In this document: piece after piece, positions 13,830 through 27,178 of the stretch
How the letters are laid out: each line of letters begins with the position of its first letter
Numbering within the stretch: the first letter of the stretch is position 1
Source of the DNA: Psilocybe azurescens
Taxonomy: Eukaryota > Basidiomycota > Agaricomycetes > Agaricales > Agrocybaceae
Direction of reading: 5' to 3'
Length of the DNA: 64,000 bases
NCBI GenBank assembly: GCA_023853785.1
Contig: JAJIRX010001003.1
Location: 50,564 to 114,563, forward strand
Notes under the pieces: model-generated
Database searches by the model: none
What the model was told of the DNA's origin: nothing
Seen by the model: only the letters and a program-made list of their open reading frames with translations
Program-made: the position numbers and the translations under genes

Positions 13830-15114
13830 ATGGCACTCTTCACTTCAATTCTGAACGACGAATCCCATAGGCATCCGTTGCTAGTACTGCAGTCTTCTCT
13901 GGCACAAAGCGGCCTGCCCATCGTACGGTCTATACTAGCAAATAAATCAAGTCCCAGAGGAATCGATCGCCATACTTTACTTTTCTGTCTGCTCTATCCA
14001 CCCTCCAGTCTCGTGGACGCGAAATTGTCAACCTCACTAGACGTATATGATTGGACTGACCATGTCCCGGGTTATAGCGATGTAGACTCGCAAGCGGATT
14101 TGCCTGCAATCGTGACGAAAGGTTTGTAGCAGCATTACTTTGCAAATTTTAACCCATCCTGATCTCTCCATCATATTTAGCGGTAGAGGACCATTCACGG
14201 CCGCTAAACATCGTCATAGACTCTGTAGATACTCTGTTAGAAGACATAGGATCTCTCTCCGAGACATACAGATGTCTTTCAAAGCTCTATGTTCTCGCGA
14301 AGACACATCCTGGTACGCGTTCTTCTCCCACAGGCAGAAACACCCATGAAAATAATCGCAATACCACCGTTCTCTCTAGATATACGCATGATCCTGCATT
14401 CACAATCGCCGTCAACCCTTTTACCATTGATAACGCAAACATCGTTCTCTCCATCTCTTTCGCATGTCATTGTTCACCCCACGGCACTCCTTGCTCATCT
14501 GGCGACAGAATTCCTGATGCCTCCGCCTCCCATCTCGCCTCTACCCAAGTTCTGGAGCGTATTCCTTCCGGTCAGCGAAAGGGTGCATGACACGGAACGT
14601 CTCGTATTTGGCTCAGCGGGCCAAGGGTGTGGGAGCCTATCTGAGCTTGTCATCGAGCTTATTGTCAGAGAAGGTTCAGGCAGAAAACGCGGTGTAGAAC
14701 GCGTCTTAGAGGGATGGTCATCTGCTTTGGGAGAACCCTGCAGCCTATCTGACTTGGAAAGTATAAAGGATCTAATGAAGAAACAAAAGAAGTAAGTATT
14801 ATCTTCTAATCCCACAAATACTTCTTCACTAATACGCGAACATCATATACAGCCCACTGCTTCGGATCCAACCCAGAACCTGTCATTCAATCTAAGCCTG
14901 ACATCTTCCCAGCAAGAATCTCGAGCTCAAGTACCTTTGCCGTATGCCCACGAAGGTGAAGTCTCACCTTTATGACTGATATTGTAATTTTATTCACACA
15001 TAATGTATCATAGGGATACCAATTACGAGTAATGCTCAGGCAGCGATATTCTATGATCCTGATTCTGCAGATGATATCGATGACGATGATCCAGACGAAG
15101 ACCTGGACATATAA
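13830..15114 (+). CDS. ELP5: Elongator complex subunit ELP5
   Basis: The first exon opens MALFTSILNDESHRHPLLVLQ. Later blocks read NIVIDSVDTLLEDIG, RLSILHSQ-type segments with LITQTSFSPSLSHVIVHPTAL, a proline-rich MPPPPISPLPKFWSV, and the acidic tail IFYDPDSADDIDDDDPDEDL ending in DI, all characteristic of Elp5/Iki1. Elp5 is one of the three RecA-like subunits (Elp4-6) that form the hexameric ring of Elongator, which modifies wobble uridines of tRNA. It has the RecA fold but no nucleotide-binding motif of its own, as expected. Introns lie near 14123-14180, 14311-14331 and before the last two exons; the short one near 14311 is uncertain. Confidence 0.82.
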
Positions 15115-15200
15115 TCGATATCTAAAGAGGTTGTTATGGCAGCAATAGAAATACAATTTGTAGTGTTACATTCGTTTGGGGTGAGAATGGTGTGTTCGCT

Positions 15201-17091
15201 TTAAGTGGGCGTGCTCATCAAGAAACTGTCGTTCTGGCTTGCAGAGTTGATTGAACTTGTAAAGGGACGCCGTTGGTCCCTGGAAAAGATGGACATGTGG
15301 CCCATCGAACCGCTGGGCTGACCTGCAGGCGGTCCTGAAAATGCAGGTAAAGAAAATCGGCGTTTGGATTTTATCTCTTCCAATGTTTTTGGTCTAGCGT
15401 GGTATTCGTACGAGTGTTTATCGACGCTCGTTGTAGAAGTTTTAACAATACGTCCTGATCGGTGCTCGGGATGCGGGAAAGTTGGCAAAGACATTTTCGG
15501 CTCCCTGTGCATTCCATGGCGACGCACGAATGACCATGGCGATGTTTCCCGCGGGGAAGGAGGGAGCAATGGTGGCATAGGTAATTGCATAGTCGCGTCC
15601 ATACGAAACATGTCGTCGGAGAGAGGATGATCGTGCATTACGTCTTTAACATCCTTTGGCCCTTTAGAAGCCTTTTTGGGTACGAGCAGTTTCTTAAACT
15701 TGCTACAAAACTCCTTGGTCTTTTGCACAACATTTCGTGACCGAGAGGGCTCTCCTCCACCAGGTCGTGGCGGAGGTTCACGGACAAACTCTTCCACCAG
15801 CGGCAATGCATATATGGAGTTGTTCGACCCTTGTCTGGTTGTATTGACCTCTGTATCGTGGGTCGCATTCGCACGCGAAGAGTTGAAAGAACGTTGCTGG
15901 AAGAAAGAATTTGATTGCGAAGAGGCAAATGTGGATGGAAAGTATCGCCGAGGGGTAACTTCGTCCTCTGAGGTACTTGAGGATTCATTGGACGAAGACC
16001 TTGTGGAGGACTGAGATATTGAAGATTCCGTAGATGTTAAGGTAGGTTCCAATGAAAGTGTCCATGGATTAGTTCCGTCAGGCTGCGAAAGTGGAAATTC
16101 ATTGTTTCGGTGGTCGTGATATTCATTTTCAAGACGTCGTCGTAGTATCTGTCTGGGATTAGAGACTCGAGGGAGATTTTGAGGACGATTTGGGGTAAGA
16201 CTTTGCTCGGAAGTGGTTCCGTTTCCGAGGCGCGCAATTAAATGGCAAACGCGGGCATAGTCCAGTCCAGAATAGTTTGAATGCGTAGACTCCCGGTCGT
16301 AATCATTTCTTCTGAATACAACGGAGCCATCGCTACAGCTGCTTGAGGAAGAACTCCTTCGAGACGCGGTGGACGGGGGTGGGTACTAGCACTACAACCA
16401 GACAGCCTAGAATCCGACGAAGTGTTAGAAAAGTCGCCATGCATAGCGGGATCTTGTAATTTCGACGAAGTATACGTAGAGAGTGTGCCAGAAACTTTCG
16501 AAGGGACGACGGCATCCGACAAGGTAACATCTTCCTGAGAGGCTAATATATGCAGGGTCGAGCTTAACTCGGAAGAGAAAATTTTCGACTGCGGTAGCTC
16601 GAGAAGAGTGACATCTTCGTCTTTGTTCTGCTTTCCTTCACTTGGTGGGGTCTGTAAGAATCATTGGTTAACCAAGGGTCAACAGGAAACAATGCGCCAC
16701 ACCAACACATGCATTTGATATAACCGGCAACAGCGTGATGTCCTAAACAATATGACGCTCATTAACGTAATTAATACTTGCACAGATGGAGAAATGCTTG
16801 CCTCATCAGAAACGAAGCTATGGAAATCATCCGAAGTGATGGATTCGTCGTCGTTCGAGGCGGGGAGAGATGCTCGGTCGTCGAACATACTCGTCCTGTT
16901 CGACCTTCTTGAACCAGACGATTTCAACAAGGCGGGAGGGGATTTATCGACATTATGGATAATGTGATCTATTTTGGCAGACTGTGGCGATTTCGGGGTT
17001 GTATCTTCATTTGATTTGAAGACTTTAGTCAGACTCAAGTGGATGCCCAAGCACCCGGAAGTGTTGGTGAGACTGAGCGTCGAGTGTTCAT
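15201..17091 (-). CDS. Serine-rich protein, unrecognised
   Basis: Minus-strand coding sequence with fungal low-complexity character and at least three exons. From the ATG at 17091 it reads MNTRRSVSPTLPGAWAST, then LSLTKVFKSN, SRRSNRTSMFDDRASLPAS, an acidic SDDFHSFVSDE, further Ser/Thr-rich parts, SGLDYARVCHLIARLGNGT, and a basic C-terminal part with SKFKKLLVPKK and ARPKTLEEIKSKRRFSLPAF. I do not recognise a domain; the short conserved-looking segment around LDYARVCHLIARLGN is the best anchor for a search. Two frame breaks at short runs (A at 17036-17037 and G at 16375-16379 on the plus strand) must be bridged to keep one protein, which supports a single gene with base errors. It could be a disordered signalling or cytoskeletal adaptor. 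Confidence 0.6.
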
Positions 17092-17439
17092 TATAACAAG
17101 CACGTATAAAGAAAGGCGGGTATTGCTGAAAGAAAGTAGGAAAGAAAAGAAAGAAAAGTAGACACTCGCTTATTGGTGATAGAAAGGTTTTAAAAAGGAA
17201 TGGAACAATGGTTGGCGTTAGCGTCCTGAATTTAACTCTAACCTCCCATAGCAGCGCGAGAATTGTCACGTGTGCGAACCCTGAATTCTCTAAGCTCAGA
17301 GTAAGACTCTTGGAACGCTAAGATAGAAAGCACATCTAAGATTCTAAAATGTGTAGACTTTAGAGTAACATCCTTTATGTAAGTGATTATTCGAAGGGTA
17401 ACTTGATAGTGAAGGGTATGCTCCAGGAAGAAAACCTTT

Positions 17440-19023
<1,584 letters not shown>

Positions 19024-19309
19024 GATACAAGAAAGTCGGGGTATTCAGGAAAGAGAGAGAGAAAAAAAAGAGACGGGCCTTAAAGGAGATGCAATGATGG
19101 AGTCGTTCATGGCGGAATACCACCGGCTTTCGGACCTTGTGCGGCCATGTCAACCTGGACACTCCTAGACCGTTTGCCGTTTGCCGATTCCTTCCGCCTT
19201 ATCCAATCTCATCTAATCTAATCTAAAGTTTATCGGTCTAGAATCAGTGACATCCTAGATGACTCCAGTATTTAATCCTCTATCCATCTTGTCTTTTTTC
19301 ACAGCGACA
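19024..19309. promoter_or_regulatory. Shared promoter of AAT1 and DPS1
   Basis: These 286 bases separate two divergent start codons. At about 19206-19226 there is a short direct repetition of the unit ATCTA (atctcatctaatctaatcta), which could be a simple repeat or a protein-binding array. The pair could be co-regulated because AAT1 produces aspartate and DPS1 uses it. Confidence 0.45.
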
Positions 19310-21335
19310 ATGGCTAGCACACAAACCCCTAACGAACAACCCCCTAACGAACCACCAGTAGATCCGTCAGTAACACTTCTTAACACCCGCATATTTCTTC
19401 TCATATGTATCTATAGAAATGACGAGGGTACTGGTCCCACCAAGAGTGCGTTGAAAAAGGCAGCCAAAGCAGCCGAGAAGGCGCAAAAGGCTGCTGAAAA
19501 GGTAGCAAAGCAACAAGAGCTGGCTCAACAGAAGGCAGATGCAGAAGTCGTTAGTACAAATTCTCCATGATCTGATTCTTGATTCACATATTTCACGGCC
19601 CAGGATTATGCAAAAGAATTCTACGGTGCTCTTCCTCTCAATCAATCTCAGTCTCGTCCGCGCCGTGCTAGAGATCAGATTGCATCGCTCTCCGACCGGG
19701 TTGGCGAGCCTGTTATTCTTCGTGCTCGAGTACAGACATCCCGAGCGCAGGGAAACAAAATGGTGTTCCTTAACCTGCGCCAAAGAACCGATTCAATTCA
19801 AGCATTACTAGTAGTAACCCCCGAGAAAATATCGAAACAGATGGTCAAATGGGCTGGAAGTTTGGCCGATGAGAGCATAGTTCTCATTGAGGGCGTCGCA
19901 GAGAAAACCTCCGAGCCAATCAAAGCGCGACCGTCTCCGACGTAGAAATTCATGTTTCCAAGGTAAGCTGAATCAAAATGCAACTCGTTGCATGATCCTA
20001 ATTGGTTGTAGATCCATTTGATTGCTGGATTAGATTCTCGACTGCCATTTACCGTTGAGGATGCCAATCGTCCCGAACAAGATGCCAACGCTGAGGTACA
20101 ATACAACCGCGTTCTCCTCGAGACACGCCTGAATAACAGAGTTATCGACCTTCGAGTAAGAAAATAACTCACATGCGTTCTGTTACACTGTTCTAATCAT
20201 CGTCATGCAGTCTCAAACGAATCAGGCCGTCTTCAAACTACAGGGAGCGATTGGAGACCTTTTCCGTGAATACCTCAGTGCCAACGGTTTCCTGGAAATC
20301 CACAGCCCCAAACTGCAAGGAGCCGCAACGGAATCAGGAGCATCTGTTTTCAAAGTTAATTATTTTAAAGGTAAGTTCAGACAAAATAGATCGGCCTATT
20401 ACTGCATCTCGTTTCCCACCTATAGGCAACGCTTTCTTGGCTCAATCTCCCCAACTTGCAAAACAAATGGCTATTGCCGCAGATTTCGAGCGAGTATACG
20501 AAATTGGTCCGGTCTTCCGTGCCGAGGATTCCAACACTCACCGCCATATGACTGAGTTCATTGGCCTCGATCTGGAAATGGCTATCGAGGAGCATTACCA
20601 TGAAGTCATGGAGATGCTTGATGGCATGCTTAAAAACATTTTCAGCGGCCTTCGTGACAAGTACAGGAAAGAAATAGATGTTGTCCAGAAGCAGTTCCCA
20701 GCTGATGACTTCAAATGGAGGGAAGGCCCTGAGGGCACCCTGGTTCTCTCGTTCAAAGAAGCCGTTGACATCCTGGTAGAAGACGGAGTTCCCAGAGAAG
20801 ACCTCGACGATTTCAGGTATCTTTTGTCTTCTTCGCAGGGTTGGGAATAATACCCACATCTTATCTCCAGCACAGAAAATGAAAAGAGGCTTGGACGGCT
20901 CGTCAAAGCCAAGTATGACACCGACTATTATATCATTGATAAATTCCCCATGGCCCTGCGCCCATTCTACACCATGCCTGATCCAGAAGATCCCGTAAGT
21001 TGCGATTTATGTTGTGATCAAAATGTTGTGGAGCGCTTATATCTAAATTACTAATGATAGATGCTTTCCAATTCGTATGATTTCTTCATGCGTGGAGAGG
21101 AAATCCTGTCTGGAGCTCAGCGTATCCACGACCCTAGAGTTCTTTCAGAAAAATGCGCAGCAAAGGTGTCGATCCTGACTCGATGAAAGCATATGTCGAT
21201 GCTTTCCGCATGGGGTGCCCGCCTCATGGTGGAGGAGGAATTGGTTTAGAGCGCGTGTTGATGCTTTTCCTCAAACTCAATAACATAAGACGAGCATCTC
21301 TCTTCCCAAGAGACCCCAAGAGGCTCGAACCCTAG
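19310..21335 (+). CDS. DPS1: Aspartyl-tRNA synthetase, cytosolic
   Basis: An N-terminal Lys/Ala-rich helix ([20 protein letters not shown]), the eukaryotic tRNA-binding extension, precedes an OB-fold anticodon domain ([20 protein letters not shown]) and the class II catalytic core: [20 protein letters not shown] (motif 1 region), [20 protein letters not shown] (motif 2) and [17 protein letters not shown] (motif 3). It charges tRNA-Asp. Two runs of A are one base short: 19922-19924, just after SEPIK, and 21149-21153, which turns the expected [12 protein letters not shown] into another frame until the downstream frame at 21153. Both are in strongly conserved sequence and the downstream frames are intact. 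Introns follow DPS, after the Lys-rich exon, at 19962, 20154, 20370, 20817 and 20996. Confidence 0.94.
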
Positions 21336-21716
21336 GTTCTCATCTAGTGGACTTAGAGAAAGAAACGAGTTAGTTACGTAGTTTATAATAAATCCGTTGT
21401 ATACGTAGGCTTCTTTGGCGTTCCATAAATGTTTTTAGTGTGTGAAAGAACTCGAAACTCGGAAGTTTGGTGGCGAGTCAGCCGTCCGAAAAGAAGCATG
21501 ATCCTGCGTTTACAATAATTTAGTTGATGATAACAATCGTCAGCCGCCATGGAACCACTACTTCATCACACCAAAGCGGTTAGCGCAAAAGTATGCAGGT
21601 TACTACTAATACTCCAGGCCAACTACCGAAAAGTGGCTTCGAACCTTCCCCGTCCTCGCTAGTGCTTCGTCCTCCCTTTGACTCCCTTTGACTCCCTTTA
21701 GAGCCCCCCCAGAGCG
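21336..21716. other. Intergenic; short tandem repeat at its right end
   Basis: About 380 bases without a recognisable gene. Near the right end (about 21672-21701) the ten-base unit CTCCCTTTGA is repeated three times in tandem, immediately before the start of the membrane protein gene. Confidence 0.5.
21672..21701. repeat. Tandem repeat, 10-base unit x3
   Basis: Three consecutive copies of a CTCCCTTTGA unit, the last one ending in TTTAG, lie 15 bases upstream of the ATG at 21717. This is a small local duplication, possibly in the leader of that gene. Confidence 0.8.
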
Positions 21717-22385
21717 ATGTTTCTACCCAGAGCAGATGGAGAAAGCGATAGCTGCCCATCGGGGCATGTATACTGCACCCCCAGCGGCACAGCGGCGATA
21801 GTCGGCACAGGAGACGGAGACTCAGGCAGCGACACCACAACAAACTACAGCAGCAAACCAGGCATGCACCGCTTCATAGGCATTGCCATGGTCATAGTCC
21901 TGCTAGTCGTCGTCCTTGTTAGCTGGCTATGTTACGTCAAGCGGACGCGGAAAGAGACGTGGAGAGGAAGCGCCCGTTCAATATTATGCTGCGGCTCGAG
22001 GAGAACGCCGTCAACGTCAGGCTCAGAAGCGTTCAATGTCAGACCGACGACGCCTGCCGTTTCCGAGAAGGAGCGGTCGCCCATACTGCAGTCGGAGCCA
22101 CGGGGGCTAGTCAAAGAGGTGTCCGGTGGAGTGGTCATGTTCACAGAAGCGCCGAGAGCAGCGTTGCCGGGGAAAGACCGGTATCCCATCGGTTGGGAAT
22201 TCGAACATGTCGATGGTGTCCGATTCGAGGTGAGAATTGACCCCAAGCTTCGGGTTATACGTCCATCAAGCCATACTGATTTAATTTCTTTCGATATCAC
22301 AGGCAAGATCGCCGCGATCATATCGCCCCCCAGGGAGGAGTCCACCACCCAGACCAATGACATAGTGCATGCTGTCTGTTGTTGA
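21717..22385 (+). CDS. Single-pass membrane protein, unrecognised
   Basis: The 222-residue frame has an N-terminal part rich in Gly, Ser and Thr with two cysteines (residues 1-50), one clear transmembrane helix (FIGIAMVIVLLVVVLVSWLCY at about residues 53-73) followed at once by basic residues KRTRKE, so an N-out, C-in topology is likely. The cytosolic part is Ser/Pro-rich with no recognised domain. An intron may remove about 22230-22303 (GTGAGA donor after the word VRFE, AG at about 22302), which would change the last 50 residues. Resembles small fungal mid2-like membrane proteins in layout only. Function unknown. Confidence 0.5.
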   Translation: MFLPRADGESDSCPSGHVYCTPSGTAAIVGTGDGDSGSDTTTNYSSKPGMHRFIGIAMVIVLLVVVLVSWLCYVKRTRKETWRGSARSILCCGSRRTPSTSGSEAFNVRPTTPAVSEKERSPILQSEPRGLVKEVSGGVVMFTEAPRAALPGKDRYPIGWEFEHVDGVRFEVRIDPKLRVIRPSSHTDLISFDITGKIAAIISPPREESTTQTNDIVHAVCC

Positions 22386-22909
22386 CATATAGATACATAG
22401 GAGAGGAAGAAAAGCGATGTAGCTAGGTTGTTGATCAGCATTGCACAATGTAGAACATCATCAAGCCGTTTTGGGGAGAAGAGGCGCTCACTAAATTATT
22501 AAAATCCACCCATTAGTTTATGTAACATAGCTATTCTTTCGTTCATTTTGCATCAACAATCTTAGAACAATGATCATGAAAACCATCAATTCAATGATTT
22601 TAAATTTCGATGGAAGGAAGGGTGTTTAAATAGTAAGACAATGTGAGGAGTGGTCGAACTGTTTCCAAGGATAATAATAGTAAAACAAATGTAGCGTGGG
22701 CACCCCAAGTCTGTTAAAGCTCGTAAATGGTTGTGTGCAGCGGTCTAATTAGAAAATGATAAGAAAATACTACAAAAAAAATCAGATGGCTTGGTAATAC
22801 TAGAGTACAGTCAGTGTTCATACAATTTGTCAGAATAACACCAATTTCAAAGAACTTGGTATGAGAAACTGACCAAAGCGTTGTCTGGCGTAAATAATCA
22901 AATGCTACT
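22386..22909. other. Convergent intergenic, no gene seen
   Basis: AT-rich sequence of 524 bases between the convergent stops of the membrane protein and SSH4 genes. It contains several A- and T-rich stretches suited to transcript 3' ends and no believable coding frame. Confidence 0.45.
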
Positions 22910-24767
22910 TCATCTCCTTCTAGACCGACGTCTATCTGAGGATTGAGAGGAATTAGACTGTCCAATGGACGTGGCAGGGACGCTATTCCCTTCCAACGCA
23001 GCAGCGATAACTTCTGCAGGAAGATCAATATGGACGCCGTCTGCATAGGTATATGCGTCCAGAGGCGAATACGCGGGAGGATCGCGTCTGCTCAGCGGGC
23101 TACCGGGCAAGAGTCGGTCGTTCGGAGTAGGAGATAGGCCAGCACTATTGGAGGGACTACCAGTGCTACCAGCACGTCGATGGCCGGGAGTAATAGCCTG
23201 AAGATGGATGTCACGAACGCCAGGGGTGGGAGGATTTGCATTAGGGCTCATCGGAGAATCTGGAGGAGGATGGAGCTGTACCGTCAATTCGGAACGAGAA
23301 ACTGACAGAGAGGTGGCGAAATGAGTGATGGATGAGGACATGCGATGCCGATGATTGGTAAATGGGTTACGCGCACCTGCGTCGGGGGGACGAGAAGAAC
23401 GAGAAGATGTAGTAGGCGGCGAGGGTGAACGAGATGCACCTGGTCCTCTATTCAACAATGGAACAGACGGATCATCTGAAGAAGACTCTTCATCCTCAGG
23501 CTCCTCGACAGCTTCGTCTATGGGTGTAATGGGAGGTGGTGGTGTCATGGGCGGTGGCTCTGACAGTAAAGAAGTACGCAAAGGTGATGCAATCCCAGAA
23601 CCTGACGACTGTCTCGGCCGGCGCGACCTATGGCGATGAGGAGATGATGGAGATGATGAAGCACCCCCAGTGGACGGCGTACCATCAGGATTTGTTCGTA
23701 TACGACCACCCACATCTAGAAGGATGCTACCACGCTCACTTCCATATGCTGGTGGCGGTGCAAGGGTACCAACACTGGGTGCTAAACCCCATTTCTTGAC
23801 ATTGGCTTCTATAAAGACGAAGCCTGCCTGACCAAGGTTGACATGCACGCTGCAGGGACCGTCAGCGCCGATTGTGGGAAAAAGGTTCCACCTGCTGAGG
23901 CCAACGAAAGCGTCCTCAGTCTTGCGGCCATTCCGGGTATAAAAGACTGTGCCAGTTCTAGGGCGATAACCGACGCCGAGTACATCACCCTCCTTGAGAG
24001 ATGGACCAAAGGGAGCTGCGGTAAAGGGGTAATTGTGTGATTTGTCACCGTTGGAATGGTATGCTACGGAGTGTCGATTCAGACCGGGAAGCCGGAATGG
24101 AGGGTATGGCTTTGTGGCAAGTCCCACGGCCACAGTAGTGGTTTCTGGGAGGTCGAACATCTTCACCTCCCAGTAATAAACCTCATTGAGTTTTGGTAAG
24201 GGTAGATTTGACTGAACGCAGGAAGAGGAAGCGGGGTCAGGAAGGAAGGTGATTTCCGTTCTGGCGTGCACAAGGAGGGAATTGACTGTCTCATAGTCGG
24301 GTTCGAAACACCAGGCAGACACCCCCTTCTCCTGTATCGACAGGAACTGAGAGAGCGTAATGTCTGTTGGAAGGGAGTTTGGAGGATACTGCATTTGATA
24401 CTCTAAGGAAATACTTAGTTGAAAGTGCGGAGAGTAATGACCCTAGAAACCAACCTTTGGCACGCAAGTACGCCCGTCGAACGTTCTCGTTGGCATCCTC
24501 AAGATAGCGAGCCTCAAGGTTCTCAAAGCCGCCTTCGCCTTCAATGAGCTCCTCCCTCGACATATCGACCGGGCCATCTGAGTCTCTGAGAATGATGCCC
24601 CTTCTCCGCCTAACGATAAGGGCGCATACTAGGAATGTTAAAAGGAGAAATAGGAAGGTTGAGAGGACGATGAGAAGGGGGAGAAGGACGAGAAGAGGAT
24701 CTGAACTGCTGTTTGGAGGTGGCTGTGGGGAGAAGGCGTGTTGTGTGACTGGGAATTGAGCGGACAT
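22910..24767 (-). CDS. SSH4: SSH4/EAR1-type membrane adaptor with SPRY domain
   Basis: The first exon encodes a short lumenal N-terminus, one transmembrane helix (about residues 25-52, VLLPLLIVLSTFLFLLLTFL) and RRRR as stop-transfer. The second exon has a SPRY/B30.2 domain with VYYWEVKMFDLP, VAVGLATKPYPPFRLPG, SVAYHSNGDKSHN, GDVLGVGYRPRTGTVFYTRNG and FPTIGADGPCSVHVNLGQ. A Pro/Ser-rich tail holds two PPAY motifs (APPPAYGSER and RRDPPAYSPLD). This order is that of yeast Ssh4 and Ear1, adaptors that recruit the ubiquitin ligase Rsp5 through PPxY motifs to sort endosomal and vacuolar membrane cargo. One intron lies at about 24404-24455. It is divergent from SNF4 with only 104 bases between starts. 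Confidence 0.87.
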
Positions 24768-24871
24768 GGATGGGGGAATAGAAGAGAGTAGTTGTTGTAG
24801 TCTAAGTAAGTAAGTAAGTAAGTAATTGTCACAAACACGATTATCACATCTCTCCCAGGATCAATCATCTC
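24768..24871. promoter_or_regulatory. Compact divergent promoter of SSH4 and SNF4
   Basis: Only 104 bases lie between the two opposing start codons. The centre is a TAAG tetranucleotide repeat. Transcripts of the two genes must start very close together or overlap. Confidence 0.5.
24803..24825. repeat. Microsatellite (TAAG)n
   Basis: Between five and six tandem copies of TAAG, in the short gap between the divergent SSH4 and SNF4 start codons. Confidence 0.95.
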
Positions 24872-26321
24872 ATGTCCACCCTCTCCCCTACTCAATCCCC
24901 CAAGGCAAGGAGAAAGCCCTCCACAAGGCGCAGAGCTGGCTCCCATGCACCCTATCCTGCACAGGAGGCCCATGATTCAGCCCTCGCAGCTATTCGCTCG
25001 TTTCTCAAATGCCACACATCCTATGACGCATTTCCAGTCAGTTTCAGGCTAATCGTGCTCGATACAAAGCTCAATGTCAAGAAAGCTCTCCAATGTCTTC
25101 TGCTCAATGGTTTGTCTGCTGCCATACCCACTCTAATAACCCATCTCACAGCTAGCTCTATAGGCGTCGTATCAGCACCCCTGTGGAACAGCGAAAGATC
25201 AAAGTTTGCAGGCATGCTTACAGTACTGGATATAATCCATCTCATTCAGTACTATTATCGTACTGCATCCTATGACTATGCTGCTGCAGATGTTGAGACT
25301 TTCCGTTTGGAATCGTTGCGAGGTACTTCCCATCTCATCTCGCATTTTTTCTTTCTTTTTCCTTGTACCTATTTTTGGCACTAGATATCGAAAACGAGCT
25401 CGGAGTTGCTCAACCACCTCTCCACCGCGAACACCCATCGAGTTCTCTGTACGATGCAGCTAAACTCTTGATCCAGACCCATGCTCGAAGATTACCTCTC
25501 CTTGATAACGACACTGAAACAGGCCACGAAGTGATCGTATCTGTCCTCACACAGTATCGTCTCCTCAAATTCATATCTATAAATGTATGCCATCTACCAT
25601 CTTGATTCTTAATCTGTGCTAATTTAACTAAATCAGTGTAGCAAAGAGATACAGCAACTCAACCAATCTCTTCGTAGACTAAAAATCGGCACATACGTTG
25701 CCCAGCTACCCCAGGATGTTCCAGAAGGCCAGAACCCTTACCACCCTATCGCAACCGCTACTCTCAATACACCTGTGTTCGACGTTGTTCATATGTTCTC
25801 TGAACGATCAATCTCGGCCGTTCCTATCATCAATGAAGAAGGTATCGTGGTTAACTTATATGAGACCGTTGATGTGATCGTAAGTGGTCTCCTAGTTGCT
25901 GTAGTCACAGGATCTAACAAACATTGTTAGACTCTTGTACGGCTGGGAGCATACCAATCCCTCGACTTGAAGATCTCTGAAGCCCTTAATCAAAGATCAC
26001 CGGATTTCCCTGGTGTTGTTATCTGTACAGCATCCGACTCATTAGGTACCCTTCTACAGTTGATCAAGCGACGCAGGGTCCACCGACTCGTTGTAGTAGA
26101 AGGAGAGGTGCGCACTACAATTCAATCAACATTATCTGGCTTGATCCTGATCCTGATTCTGGTTCTTGTAGGAGGAAGAGAAACGTGGCGGTAAGAAAGG
26201 CCGGTTGCTGGGAATCATCACCCTTAGCGACGTCCTCCGATACGTTATCGGGAAAGTTGGTATCGGAGAGGGACTTGAGCCAGAAGACGACTCCAAATCG
26301 GCCAAGCCTTCCAGATCATGA
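24872..26321 (+). CDS. SNF4: AMPK/Snf1 gamma subunit, SNF4-like
   Basis: After a basic Ser/Pro-rich leader the protein has four CBS repeats. Visible blocks are AIRSFLKCHTSYDAFPVSFRLIV, KKALQCLLLNGVVSAPLW (joined across an intron near 25110-25160), GMLTVLDIIHLIQYYY, SLYDAAKLLIQTHARRLPLLD, YVAQLPQDVPEGQNPYHPIAT, PVFDVVHMFSERSISAVPIIN, GTLLQLIKRRRVHRLVVVEGE and LLGIITLSDVLRYVIGK. Those are the adenylate-binding CBS motifs of the energy-sensing gamma subunit of the Snf1/AMPK complex, which switches metabolism on glucose or energy limitation. Introns of 45-65 bases separate the repeats, including one with a GATCCT-type short repetition at 26138-26170. Confidence 0.92.
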
Positions 26322-26664
26322 CAAACACAACACAAACCTTCCGCTCTACTCACACAAAACATATACTTACGGAATTGTACCATCGACTCGCTATCATAAT
26401 TTCCCTGCCCATCTCTGTTTGCACCACGGTGTGTTTCATGATCTTTCAATACAATGTACTTTCTTTTCTTGTATCTATTATCTTCCATACCTTTTGCCCA
26501 TACCAGTATGCCGTTCAAGAAATCGTGGGATTTTTTTTTAGAACAAGTCGCGTTGTACGGCGTATTCACCATCAAGCCCGTGAAGCCGTGAGGGAAACCT
26601 GACAATCCATCTTTCTTTCCGTTACTTATTACAGTCAGCCCTGATACCATACATACAACTATTC
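26322..26664. other. Intergenic, no gene seen
   Basis: 343 bases with the 3' flank of SNF4 and the 5' flank of the next gene. Chance open frames only. Confidence 0.4.
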
Positions 26665-27178
26665 ATGTGGCCCTTCATGCTCACCCGCACCTACGTGTTT
26701 TCAAAAACCATCCCGACTTCTAAAGAGGAGCTTTTGCGCGTTGTGCACGACCCAATGCAATCCATAGCACTAAGCCCTCTCTTTAAATTTGCCGAACAGG
26801 ATCCCAAGGATCCAGCGTGGTATACTGTAACAGAAAGGTTACCAGTGCTGGGTGGGCTTTCCGAATCCTCGACAACCTTTAGATGTAGCTTTGCAAACAA
26901 TGAAACCGGGAGGTATACAGAAGTTTTGCGGGGGTTGGAACGCATATGGATTGCACTGTGCTGGTGGAAGAGATCAAGGAGAATCCAAACAGTGTTAAAT
27001 TTACAGAGGTTGTGGTGTTGAAGGTTCGCCAACGTGCATTACCATTCGGCGCCTTTGGAACAGTACTTGATCTGTTTGCTTTCAGGGGTTTATTCTTTTG
27101 ATGCCTTATATCATATCAACTATGAGCAAGGCTCATTATGCCATTCTCGATGCACTCGTTGCCAAATTTGCTCCCTAG
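26665..27178 (+). CDS. DUF7053-like small protein
   Basis: Two exons encode about 150 residues: MWPFMLTRTYVFSKTIPTS, LRVVHDPMQSIALSPLF, PAWYTVTERLPVLGG, then AGVGTHMDCTVLVEEIKENP, VKFTEVVVLKG, and after an intron (about 27022-27087) LLMPYIISTMSKAHYAILD ending AKFAP. The layout, with a TRTYVFSKT start and a SRPBCC-like alternation of strands ending in one long helix, matches small fungal proteins I know as DUF7053; their role is unknown, lipid binding being a guess from the fold pattern. The T run at 26924-26927 is one base short, which throws the frame from TEV into an unrelated reading until the end of the exon. Confidence 0.6.

Noticed and set aside
21635..21645. tRNA B-box-like string (GGTTCGAAGCC on the minus strand)
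   Set aside because: The flanking bases do not form a T-arm stem and no acceptor or anticodon arm is found around it.
22943..24040. Several plus-strand open frames over SSH4
   Set aside because: All are antisense to the SPRY and Pro/Ser-rich exon and carry no features.
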